From: Tenebrio molitor
Taxonomy: Eukaryota; Arthropoda; Insecta; Coleoptera; Tenebrionidae
DNA: 64,000 nt
Direction: 5' to 3'
Assembly: GCF_963966145.1 (NCBI RefSeq)
Contig: NC_091046.1
Span: 17,422,001-17,486,000 of the forward strand
In this document: positions 56,315 to 64,000 of the stretch, in pieces
Numbering within the stretch: the first letter of the stretch is position 1
Layout: each line of letters begins with the position of its first letter
Position numbers and translations under genes: made by a program
The notes under the pieces: generated by a model
Told to the model about the DNA's origin: nothing
The model's database searches: none
What the model saw: the letters and a program-made list of their open reading frames with translations, nothing else

Positions 56315-56462
56315 AAAAGCGGCGAGCACATCCGGTGCCGATGATTTCCGCAGGTTTGGAGGGAAGATTGCCCTACATGACCTACCCCGAGCCTTGGCGT
56401 GGGCCGCCCAAACAGCCACCGGAGTTTCTTAGGCCAGCACCAAAGCCAATTCCCCCCACCAG
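56315..56462 (+). CDS. Internal coding exon of an unrecognised host gene (proline-rich)
   Basis: A clear acceptor (TTTTGTTTCAG) precedes, and a CCACCAG / GTATTA donor follows, a 148-nt exon with much higher GC than its flanks. Only one frame reads sensibly: KRRAHPVPMISAGLEGRLPY, MTYPEPWRGPPKQPPEFLRP, APKPIPPT and the start of an R codon. It enters in phase 1 and leaves in phase 2. The product segment is basic at first, then proline-rich, with no known domain; such composition is common in low-complexity parts of regulators or adaptors, but no family is recognised. If upstream exons are noncoding, the first ATG here (56,339) could be the start. The 27-41 kb of intron-like DNA before it, with candidate first exons at 15.6 and 29.0 kb, fits a large gene with a very long first intron. 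Confidence 0.7.
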
Positions 56463-56739
56463 GTATTATTACTCAAAATTAAATTTGAATAATTGTTAGA
56501 ATTTTAATTTAATGTACAATTTATGTTTTTCACCGTGCGAGTTGCATTTTAGAAAAATGCGAATCATTTATAAAATCTTGTCTTTCTAATGAAGTACAAG
56601 GTTTACATTAAGTAGAAATTAACAAAATGTTATTATGTATTACTTTTATTTAAAACTTTATACAGTGATTGACAATTACATGACAAAAACATTCCGGGAC
56701 ATTTTTTTTAACTCTGAACATAACGGATTTTTTTTTTTT
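56463..56739. other. Intron sequence after the exon
   Basis: AT-rich. It begins with the GTATTATTACTC donor and contains no further exon-like segment. Confidence 0.5.
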
Positions 56740-56952
56740 TTTTTAAATTTGACGCCGAAGTTGGCGTTGAAGAGTCGATTGTGAACGCACTACCAGATTA
56801 CATCTGTGATCAGCTATTTAAATCTAACCTCACTTTTTTCGTTGTTTGTGTTTTTAATCTGCTATTTAAAAATCAGTGTTTTTAAGACGAGTGGTTCATT
56901 CACAATCGACTGTTCAACGCCAACTTCGACCTCAAATTTAAAGAAACACCAC
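56740..56952. mobile_element. MITE, GAAGTTGGCGTTGAAGAGTCG family, longer copy
   Basis: TTTGACGCCGAAGTTGGCGT then TGAAGAGTCGATTGTGAACG at the left pairs with TTCACAATCGACTGTTCAAC then GCCAACTTCGACCTCAAATT at the right. Same family as 57,908-58,077; the right-hand tail AAACACCAC echoes that copy's AACACCC. Confidence 0.85.
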
Positions 56953-57907
56953 TTAGACCCTACACTGCGTTTTTTATTTCGTTGAACATACAATGTAAAA
57001 TGGCTATAGTCTTTGCCAAAACCAAATAACCACAAACACTGCATTCTACCCAGAAAATCAACCAGCTACGTTGTGTACTTAGATTTGATTGGTCAAGCAT
57101 CCTAGTAATATCAAAATTGCTATTATTTTGTTTTCACCAACTTAATTCAACAGGTGGTGGTTATTTGGGTTTGTCACGGCCTATATGTTCAGTTCTAAAA
57201 TGGTCAATTCGTTTGAAATAGACAACCAAACTTACAGATCCATGAATCCTATGTTCAGTAAAATAAAAAACTCACGGTATGTCCAGTGTTAAAAAACACA
57301 GTTCAATGGATATATGTAACCAGGCAAGCAACGTTACGTCTAAATAGCTACTTGACAATAAAAAAAGTCAAGTTGTGTGAATTATTATTGTGATAAAATA
57401 AATTAAATTACGCATAATGCATTTATACCATGCCAATTAATCAGAGAATAAGAAATGTGCGTAACGTTTTTTTAGTCAGTTATCCCGAAAAGGCCCCTAC
57501 ACACGCCACACGGACGTGGATGCCTTGAGATATGCATGTGCATTGTGCATACGTGAACGCGTAAACGTAAGCAATGTTGTCAATATGGACGCAAAATAAA
57601 GCACGTTGTGTTGAACGCCGCGACGATGTTTCTGTCTTCGCCAGAAATTTAGCTCTCACGCTGATATATCCACGCGCATGTATCAAGACATCCACGTCCG
57701 TGTGTAACCCGCTATAGACCAATTCCATTAGTCGGAACACTTTTTAGCATTATTTTAAAATGTAACAACCACGGATGCGTCGAGTATAAATTGGTTGCAT
57801 AGCAAATATGTACTCTCAATGCATTGATCTGTGCTTTTTAAAATAGGGAGTATGTTCAGAGCTAAAAAAAGTTCCGGTATACATTTATTTATTTAGAAGT
57901 ATGTAAA
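56953..57907. other. No gene seen
   Basis: AT-rich, with a GC-richer patch at 57,485-57,720 (CCACACGGACGTGGATG and an inverse ACATCCACGTCCGTGTG near 57,690). This inverse pair suggests another decayed element of about 200 bp. No supported gene. Confidence 0.45.
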
Positions 57908-58077
57908 GGGTGTTTTTTAAATTTGGCCTCGAAGTTGGCGTTGGAGAGTCGATTGAGAACGCACCGCTCGTGTAAAAGCGTAAGATTCAAACAGCTGATG
58001 CGTTATCCGTATAGAAGGTACATTCACAATCGACTCTTCAACGCCAACTTCGACGCTAAATTAAAAAAAAAACACCC
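57908..58077. mobile_element. 170-bp MITE, GAAGTTGGCGTTGGAGAGTCG family
   Basis: GGGTGTTTTTTAAATTTGGC then CTCGAAGTTGGCGTTG at the left pairs with CAACGCCAACTTCGACGCTA then AATTAAAAAAAAAACACCC at the right. Related ends are at 56,740 and a half copy at 63,190. Confidence 0.9.
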
Positions 58078-58106
58078 GTTACTATGGGATAGCAAAAAAA
58101 ACTGGT

Positions 58107-58471
58107 GCAATTGCGGCCACGGAATTTTGGCCGTCACTTTCATGTCAATTAAAAAAAAAATGGATGTAGTCCATGCTTTATTGTCATTATGATTGACTTT
58201 TGGAATAATTGACATCCAAAAATTTGTCAATGTCATACTTCATTCATAGTTGCGAACATGCTACCAATACCCTATTTCAATAAAGTGCAGATAATATCCC
58301 TGTTCCAAAATTGCACGAAATGAGGAAACGCGTTTGCTTGCAAGTCAGCCAGCATCAAAATGACAAGTCTTGTAATAGTAGAAAGTGAGGTTACGAATAA
58401 GTAAGGGCCGCTTTACATGTCAATGGAATGACAAGTGACGGCCAAAATTCCGTGGCCGAGGCCGTAATTGT
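58107..58471. mobile_element. 365-bp GCGGCC-type MITE
   Basis: GCAATTGCGGCCACGGAATT then TTGGCCGTCACTTTCATGTC at the left pairs with AAGTGACGGCCAAAATTCCG then TGGCCGAGGCCGTAATTG at the right. The segment GTCCATGCTTTATTGTCATT recalls the interior of the 2.3- and 5.3-kb elements. Confidence 0.85.
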
Positions 58472-58556
58472 ACAGTATGTTACTGTAGACAGTTAGACAC
58501 TTCCAAACTGAATGAGTTTGAATAAGTTTTGGAAGTGTCTACAGTAACATACTGTA
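58471..58556. mobile_element. 86-bp hairpin MITE
   Basis: TACAGTATGTTACTGTAGAC then a partly paired AGTTAGACACTTCCAAAC arm, a short TGAATGAGTTTGAATA loop, and the inverse arm GTCTACAGTAACATACTGTA. It sits between the GCGGCC element and the outer right end. Confidence 0.85.
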
Positions 58557-58695
58557 CCAGTTTTTTTTTTGCTATCCGATAGTACACTTCTATTAAAAAA
58601 AAAGCGTACACGTATTGAGAGCTAATGTCAATGGGGATAAAATTAATTAATCGTTTCCAAGAAAACCTGTTACGGTATTACTGACATTTTGTATG

Positions 58696-59039
58696 TACAG
58701 TTGCGGCCGTTGAAATCTCAGACAGGAAAGATTTAAACACTCTGTATAAATTCCGAAATTTGATTAGCGTAAACAGGATTTTCATCAAGGATTATAAAGT
58801 CAGTGTCAGTATTTGACATATTAGGTCAGAATCGCGCGTAACTTTTGAAATGTCACAATTATCTGATTTGCAAAAATGTGTTTGACTGAGGGACGGTGTG
58901 AGTATAAGAGCCATTGCGAGAGAAATTAATGTGGATAATGTTTGACTGACATTTTGAGAAACGTCACTTTCAATATCATTTACAAAGCCAAAAGTTTGGC
59001 GTTGTCAAAGTGTCTGAGTTTTCAACGGCCGCAACTGTA
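58696..59039. mobile_element. 344-bp Tc1-like deletion derivative, TACAGTTGCGGCCGTTGAAA ends
   Basis: TACAGTTGCGGCCGTTGAAA then TCTCAGACA at the left pairs with TGTCTGAGTTTTCAACGGCC then GCAACTGTA at the right. It retains a transposase N-terminal fragment (58,850-58,945), so the MITE derives from a Tc1-type element. The start TACAGTT and TA flanks are consistent. Confidence 0.85.
58850..58945 (+). pseudogene. Tc1-like transposase helix-turn-helix remnant
   Basis: ATG at 58,850 reads MSQLSDLQKCV, one stop, then LRDGVSIRAIAREINVDNV and a stop. The pattern L.D..K......L.DxGVSIRxIAREI is the first helix-turn-helix of Tc1/paired-type transposases. Everything downstream in the normal gene is deleted. 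It is the only coding trace left in this MITE. Confidence 0.65.
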
Positions 59040-59505
59040 TGTCAAATGTGTGAAAATTGCTTTTTATAAATTTTTAAATTGTTGTTAGATTGTTGAGAGT
59101 TGCCTTTTTCTATAAATTTACGAATAAAAGTTTGAGTTGTGTTTGTAGTAATTCAGTAATTGGTAATACCTGCCTAATAAATAAGGCAAAACATTTACAC
59201 ACATTAAAATCTCTGAAAAATACATCGATCAAATCCGGCTATCAGCATGGGTTTTGTTACAGGTTTCTAAGTAACAACATTTAAAGGATAGGTTTACAAT
59301 ATGGCAATCTAGCCAAAATTGTGCTCACAACTTGTACGCTTTTTTTTTAATAGAAGTGTACGTAGGTATCTAAATTTTTTGTCACTTCATTCAAAAAAAA
59401 AAAACAAAAGTAAAAGAATTGTGAAAAATATGTATAAAACATGTTCTCACTTGTTTTGGTTGTAACTATGGAGATCACTATTATACAGTATGTAAGTACC
59501 TATAT

Positions 59506-59749
59506 ATTGGGTGATTCAAAATGGTTGTGGATAAATGTGGCAACTATTTACGAAAATGTTTGTGGAGAGTTGACATTTCATATGCGTGCATTTGATTTTT
59601 TTATACCACTGCAAATTGACTTGACATTTGTCAAAATTACGTGCCTGTGAACTGCAAAGAAATGTCAACTCTATCCTACCTACAGAACTGCCACATACAT
59701 TTTCGTACATAGTTGCCATGTTTATCCAGAACCATTTTGAATCACCAAT
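59506..59749. mobile_element. 244-bp ATTGGGTGATTCAAAA MITE, diverged copy
   Basis: ATTGGGTGATTCAAAATGGT then TGTGGATAAATGTGGCAACT at the left, and ACATAGTTGCCATGTTTATC then CATTTTGAATCACCAAT at the right. It lacks part of the left subterminal block and has more substitutions than the tandem pair at 39.1-39.7 kb. Confidence 0.85.
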
Positions 59750-60752
59750 TATTTTCTGTATATCGAAATTTGTTTAAATTGCAAAAAGATCATAATTACT
59801 CTTGGAGCACAGAAAATACGTAGTATATTATGAAGGAAGCCTTTAAAGCACGTGCCAGTGCTTTTAACGTCGCAAGTGCTTTAAGGGTCCTTTTAAATGT
59901 GTATCATACGCTATTTTTTATTATACCTGCACTACAGTCTGAAAATTATAAGAAAAAAAGTAAATTGAAATACCTTTTGCGAAGTAATCTATGTCATTAA
60001 TCGTTGATATAGGAATGGGCAATTGTTGTTGTTTCGTTGTCATGTAAATTGTGTATAAATATGTATAGTGAAATTTTTTTAATAAACAATTGTCAATGTC
60101 AAAATGAAGTAAAAAACCATACTGTACCACCCTAAAATTTGGACATATGGACCAGCTGTATAACAATTTGACACCACATCATGGTTAAGGTTATGTTCAC
60201 TTCACTTCCCGTACCTTTCTTCCGTGAATTCATTTTCAAAACAAATTTAATGAGAAATCAGGAGAAACTTTTTCGAATTTGAAATAAACTCTCGCTTGTT
60301 AGGGCGCAGGCTCAGTTACATAAAAAAATGTTGACACTCAATGTGACCAATCGTATTATCATGAAAATCATAGTTTGGCTCATACCAACAAGACAACGTT
60401 TTGACAATTGTTTATTAAAAAAATTCAACTATATGTATTTATCATTGTTCAAAATATAGGTGAATTTGTTGTTACGTAAGCAACTTTAAAGCTTTAGTGT
60501 TTTAGAGCTTTTTTTCGCACGCATTTTAGTGTCAAAAACAGGGATTATGATTCAGGTATAGTAAAAACTCCTGTCTAGTTTGACAAATATGTAACTATTT
60601 TTATTAGGAAAATTACCTTGATTTGTCATCGTATTTTCAAAATTGTGGGGATTATAAAATTAAAATTTGTTCCTAATTCTATGTGTTTAAAAACGATAAT
60701 AAACGTCTATTGGAATAAAATTAAATATATTAAATAACTTTGCGTATGGTCT
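59750..60752. other. No gene seen
   Basis: AT-rich. A small inverted pair (AAAGCACGTGCCAGTGCTTT near 59,847 and GCAAGTGCTTTAAGG near 59,872) is seen. No supported gene. Confidence 0.5.
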
Positions 60753-61113
60753 GTACTATCGCGGCCAAAATACTTTGGTCGTCACTTTTTGACACTTCAA
60801 ATGTAAATCAAGTATTAATGTCAATATACATGACAATTTCAAATTATTCTTGTCAAAAATATGGCACCTTCAGTTTTTGATAAATACAGGGCAAGTCACA
60901 TAAGGGTTATTTCCGAATTTATTTTGTACGCAACCAAGAATACTAATGACGCTGACTACTTGATATCATTTATAATGTGATTTAATTTAGTAATCAACGT
61001 AGGTATGTAATTTGGCTAAAAATGTCACAATGACGTTTTCCTGTTCTGATTAATGACATCAAAAATTAAATTCATCAACTGTCATTTTGACATTTTTAGC
61101 CAAATTACATGTC

Positions 61114-62177
61114 TATATACCATTCACGATGTTTTGGCATAAGGGGAGGCTATGGAAAAAGTGCATTTAAGTTGGCAGTAAAGCTGTCTGTTGAATTAGG
61201 TTATTTTTTTCTAAGTTTGAGGTTATAAACTGCGTCATTGTCTAGTGCATTGTTGTCAGTTTTACTAGTTTGCAATATAAAATACTCACACATTTTTAAT
61301 CCAATTTAACAAAACAGGAAACTGACTAGAACAGACTACAGAATAGTAGGGACCGGGACCGAAAGTTAAAGTGGCTCCTGCACCACTTAGATAACCCACC
61401 TATACAGTGTCTTAACCAACCAGTTAGTAACTTGTCAATGAATTTTTTATTTTAACCAAAACGTTCCTAGAACTAGATTGTATAAAATCTTGTACCTACT
61501 TATTAAGCCTTACTTTATTCGAATCTTTCTGCAAAATATTTACACACCCATCGTCCATGACAAAAAAAAGAACAAAACTATTCAACTTCCATAATTTCAT
61601 TAGAAAATTCTGAATCATCATTACCTGCATCAAATTCCGAGTCAGATTCTCCTAATGAAATTATTAAAGGAAGAACGTTTTCAAATGAAAGATTTCTCAT
61701 TAATTTTGCCCAATCTTCCGAAATAAGTTCTTCACAATATCTACAAAAATGTTGGCAAATTTCAGGAGTACATTTTAAAATAGACTCAAGCCATAAATTC
61801 ACAACTCTATCGCGAAGTTATAATAGGGCTTACAAAACCCCTGTGCCATTCAATTGGGTCGTTGTTTCATCCTTCACTATCCGTGCTACATATTTATCTT
61901 GTACTCACCTACGATTGAATTTATACATAAAAAGAACTTGACTTCACTGTAACTTACTGAAAATATGTTCTGCAGTCTAATACAAACGCCATCAATACGT
62001 TTTAATGTCGCTTAATTATGATTACGGTAAATTCGGCAACATGTTACGTTCATTTTGATAGGTCCGCATGTCAGGCACTTTAGTGACAGCAGAGATGACA
62101 GAAATCAAACATGTATCCAACGTTAAAAAATGAAATCATAGCCTCCCCTTATGCCAAAACATCGTGAATGGCATATA
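61114..62177. mobile_element. Innermost element, 1.06 kb, CATTCACGATGTTTTGGCATA ends
   Basis: TATATACCATTCACGATGTT then TTGGCATAAGGGGAGGCTAT at the left is the inverse of ATAGCCTCCCCTTATGCCAA then AACATCGTGAATGGCATATA, 39 of 40 positions. It carries the short acidic ORF at 61,578-61,802, the only possible coding sequence in the nest. Superfamily not recognised; TATA lies at both edges. Confidence 0.9.
61578..61802 (-). pseudogene. Acidic-tailed ORF, possible transposase C-terminus
   Basis: The minus-strand frame reads NLWLESILKCTPEICQHFCR, YCEELISEDWAKL, LSFENVLPLIISLGESDSEF and a D/E/S-rich end before a stop at 61,578-61,580. A Trp-containing helix, EDW, then IISLGESDSE and an acidic tail is the kind of C-terminus seen on several insect DDE transposases, which suggests a 5'-deleted transposase exon. 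There is no ATG near 61,802 (the first codon is GTG), and an in-frame stop lies just upstream. A possible acceptor (CGCGATAG) precedes it. Family unassigned. Confidence 0.4.
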
Positions 62178-62520
62178 CGTGGATTACTAAATAAAATCAC
62201 ATTATAAATGGTATCAAGTGGTCAGCGTAATTAGTATTCTTGGTTGCGTACAAAATAAATTCAGAAATAAACCTTATGTGACTTGCCCTGTATAGAATCG
62301 TCTTACTTGCTTCTGAAGGTTGTCTAAACCGCGACTATGTTGATCTTTTGCTTTTGAACCCTGCCTCCGCAGCTTGGATTTACCCCACCCGTATGACACT
62401 GATGGATTAAAATAATTTTGACAACAGTAAAAAATAAGGTTAAACATCCTAAAGCTTGCTTTACAATTGAATATCATTTATGTCACATTGACGACCAAAG
62501 TATTTTGGCCGCGATAGTAC

Positions 62521-63189
62521 AAATCAGAAATCAAGCATGGTTTTTACAGTGAACTGCTATGAAAGTAAAATTTTCAAACAATTATTTTTAGCAATACTCA
62601 TAATGTAGTGCGCCAGCCTGCCTTTTGAAAAGTCCCAGTGGCGGAGTCTTATCGGTTTATGACTCAGTTTCAAGAAATGTCCAGGAATTATTTAACCCCG
62701 GATAAACATAAAAGCAAGGCCTATTATTTACACACAGGTAGACAGTTAACTGGATTTGCAATCAGCTTAAAAGAAACTTAGATATTCGATCTAATTCTTT
62801 GTTGTTACGCCACTGCAACGACTCTTATTTACCGAACCACCAATCGTGGTGAGCCGGCTCGCACCATCCTAAAACGCGTGGACGGTATTTTCCTTAATCG
62901 GTAGCGTTCTTCTTAACATAGAGCATGATTTTAATCTGTTCGACTTGCTTGACATGACATATTCTCAAATTTTTTTGGTATTTGTTTCCATCATCCATTT
63001 TTGCATAATTATAATATAATCAATAAAATTATTACCGCACTTGTGCCCTAGTGTTCTAATGAAATTGACAACACACAAATCGAAGGTAACAACAACAAGT
63101 AAATTATAGCACAAAACAATAGCTTCATCTCTGAAAAATTTAAAATTCCTGTTTATTGTTATTTGTTGTTATTCAGTACCACTACTATC
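62521..63189. other. No gene seen
   Basis: AT-rich, with a GC-richer patch at 62,810-62,890 (CACCAATCGTGGTGAGCC). No supported gene or repeat ends. Confidence 0.5.
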
Positions 63190-63300
63190 GGGTGTTCACT
63201 TAAATTTCCGGTCAAAGTCGATTGTGAACCCACTACGGATTACGGATCAGCTGTTTAATTAAATCTTACGTTTTTACACGACTGGTGCGTTTAAATAACA
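63190..63300. mobile_element. Half copy of the GTCGATTGTGAAC MITE family
   Basis: GGGTGTTCACTTAAATTTCC then AAAGTCGATTGTGAACCCAC, followed by CGGATCAGCTGTTTAATTAA, match the left half of 56,740-56,952 and 57,908. The right arm is absent. Confidence 0.7.
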
Positions 63301-63516
63301 CGATTGCCCCACGAATTGCTCTACGGCTTCGTGAAGCAATTCTTCACAAGATGAGCGTTAATAATGTCGTACCTATAAACTTTTAAACAACTCACTAAAT
63401 TTGTCAAACACCATTCGAAAATAGAGGTGAAGTCAAAACGAAACATGACAGGGCGGAGCTTAAAATGCGCGCTCTCCAATTTACCACTGGCACTGGCGTG
63501 TCATACAATCGTCAGT

Positions 63517-63655
63517 TTAGGGACAAAAACTTAACCAAAACTCATTTTCTTCATCTGATGAAAGAAATTCTACACCGAGATCATCTACTTTTGTTGTAGA
63601 ACCTCTAATAGAATAATGAAAACTATCTTCTTCTTCAGAACATTCCCCTAACACC
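63517..63655 (-). other. Possible terminal exon or transposon-coded tail
   Basis: On the minus strand a pyrimidine-rich tract ending GTTTATGCTACAG is followed by an open frame VLGECSEEEDSFHYSIRGST then TKVDDLGVEFLSSDEENEFW and LSFCP-stop. The acceptor looks good and the codons read as protein, with an acidic tail. The upstream partner would lie across the element starting at 63,709. It may be a host 3' exon or part of a transposon. The TACAGGGTGT at the boundary also resembles a MITE end, which weakens the exon reading. Confidence 0.3.
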
Positions 63656-63708
63656 CTGTAGCATAAACAAAAGAAAAAGGTTTTGACTGCGCCACTGTCA
63701 TATATGTA

Positions 63709-64000
63709 CTGTCGCGAGCAATAAATTTTGGTCGTCAAGGTCATTCTTTGACGCAATGGAAGGTGTTCTAATGTGAAACTCTAATAAATTCTAACGGGCC
63801 TTCAAATAAATTTATATTTAAAGCAACCTATGGAAATTCAATTGTTTGCAACATTTTTCCAGCGTAGAAAATGACACAAGAAACGTCTGACAGTTTAACG
63901 AAATAAACTTAGGTTAGAAAATATTTTTTTTATTCGACACTCAAAATTTGAGAATTTTCTCCTGTGTGAACGGATTTTGATAAATTTGACAACTTGTCAA
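63709..64000. mobile_element. Inverted-repeat element cut by the right edge, CTGTCGCGAGC ends
   Basis: CTGTCGCGAGCAATAAATTT then TGGTCGTCA and TTTGACGCAATGGAAGGTG match the inverse of the right end of the 4,150-5,288 element. It therefore lies in the opposite orientation to that copy. Its interior from 63,932 matches the inverse of 30,660-30,735. The other end is outside the window. Confidence 0.7.

Larger units (their letters stand above)
58080..58584. mobile_element. Outer element of the 58.1-58.6 kb nest, TACTATNGGATAGC ends
   Basis: TACTATGGGATAGCAAAAAA then AACTGGT at the left pairs with ACCAGTTTTTTTTTTGCTAT then CCGATAGTA at the right. The remaining interior is entirely two other inverted-repeat units (58,107-58,471 and 58,471-58,556), so the outer element itself is about 55 bp, or was reduced to its ends. 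Confidence 0.75.
60885..62292. mobile_element. Second-level element, TACAGGGCAAGTCACATAAGG ends
   Basis: TACAGGGCAAGTCACATAAG then GGTTATTTCCGAATTTATTT at the left pairs with AAATAAATTCAGAAATAAAC then CTTATGTGACTTGCCCTGTA at the right over arms of about 90 bp. Removing the element at 61,114-62,177 leaves about 345 bp. A 211-bp relative is at 50,536. Confidence 0.9.
60753..62520. mobile_element. 1.77-kb outer element of a three-level nest, GTACTATCGCGGCC ends
   Basis: GTACTATCGCGGCCAAAATA then CTTTGGTCGTCA at the left is the inverse of TGACGACCAAAGTATTTTGG then CCGCGATAGTAC at the right. Subtracting the element at 60,885-62,292 leaves about 360 bp, the size of the intact relative at 5,289-5,658. 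Confidence 0.9.

Noticed and set aside
57923..58236. ORFs of 89 (+) and 70 (-) codons at 57.9-58.2 kb
   Set aside because: Both run through inverted-repeat arms of two MITEs and their mirror-like translations reflect the palindrome.
59441..59719. ORFs of 69 (+) and 67 (-) codons
   Set aside because: Both cover the ATTGGGTGATTCAAAA MITE at 59,506. Translations follow its inverted arms.
1..64000. tRNA, rRNA or snRNA genes
   Set aside because: I looked for tRNA B-box-like GGTTCGANTCC with a paired A-box and saw none. No rRNA-like sequence was recognised by eye, but a covariance-model scan was not possible.

Overview
The window looks like a 64 kb piece of an insect nuclear genome: very AT-rich, with TACATA-type microsatellites, GT-AG splice signals, no operons or ribosome binding sites, and a dense load of short inverted-repeat DNA transposons. 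The species cannot be fixed from the sequence; a beetle would fit but is a guess. No complete host gene lies in the window.

Layout. 1-429: start of a tyrosine recombinase (Crypton-like) running off the left edge on the minus strand. 0.6-11.4 kb: a thicket of MITE-like elements plus eroded mariner-type transposase fragments (7.4-7.7, 9.4-9.7, 10.75-11.4 kb). 11,460-15,027: a nearly full-length hAT element whose transposase has two in-frame stops and a well-formed 54-nt intron near its 3' end. 15.6-56.5 kb: probably the 5' part of one large plus-strand host gene. Candidate noncoding first exons lie near 15.6 kb and 29.0 kb, and an internal coding exon (56,315-56,462, proline-rich, not recognised) is the best host coding sequence here. 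The space between is intron-like, with islands of transposons: a pogo/Tigger derivative (26.6-27.5 kb), long foldbacks (34.5-36 kb), tandem MITEs (39.1-39.7 kb), two broken Tc1-like transposases (40.1-40.9 and 42.2-42.7 kb), a MITE cluster (42.9-46.2 kb), a LINE reverse transcriptase tail split by a MITE (48.4-49.3 kb), and a deep insertion nest (50.5-51.9 kb). 56.7-64 kb: more MITEs, including a three-level nest (60.75-62.5 kb) and an element cut by the right edge.

The strongest theme is nesting. At least six loci show one inverted-repeat element inside another, in two cases three levels deep, which gives a relative insertion order readable from this one sequence. Many elements share terminal architecture (a TAC start, a GCGGCCAAAA...TTTTGGCCGTCA-type core, then TGTCA or TGACA pentamers), which suggests one large MITE superfamily with several subfamilies. 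Every transposase seen is broken or cut off. Only the Crypton-like ORF is open throughout its visible part.
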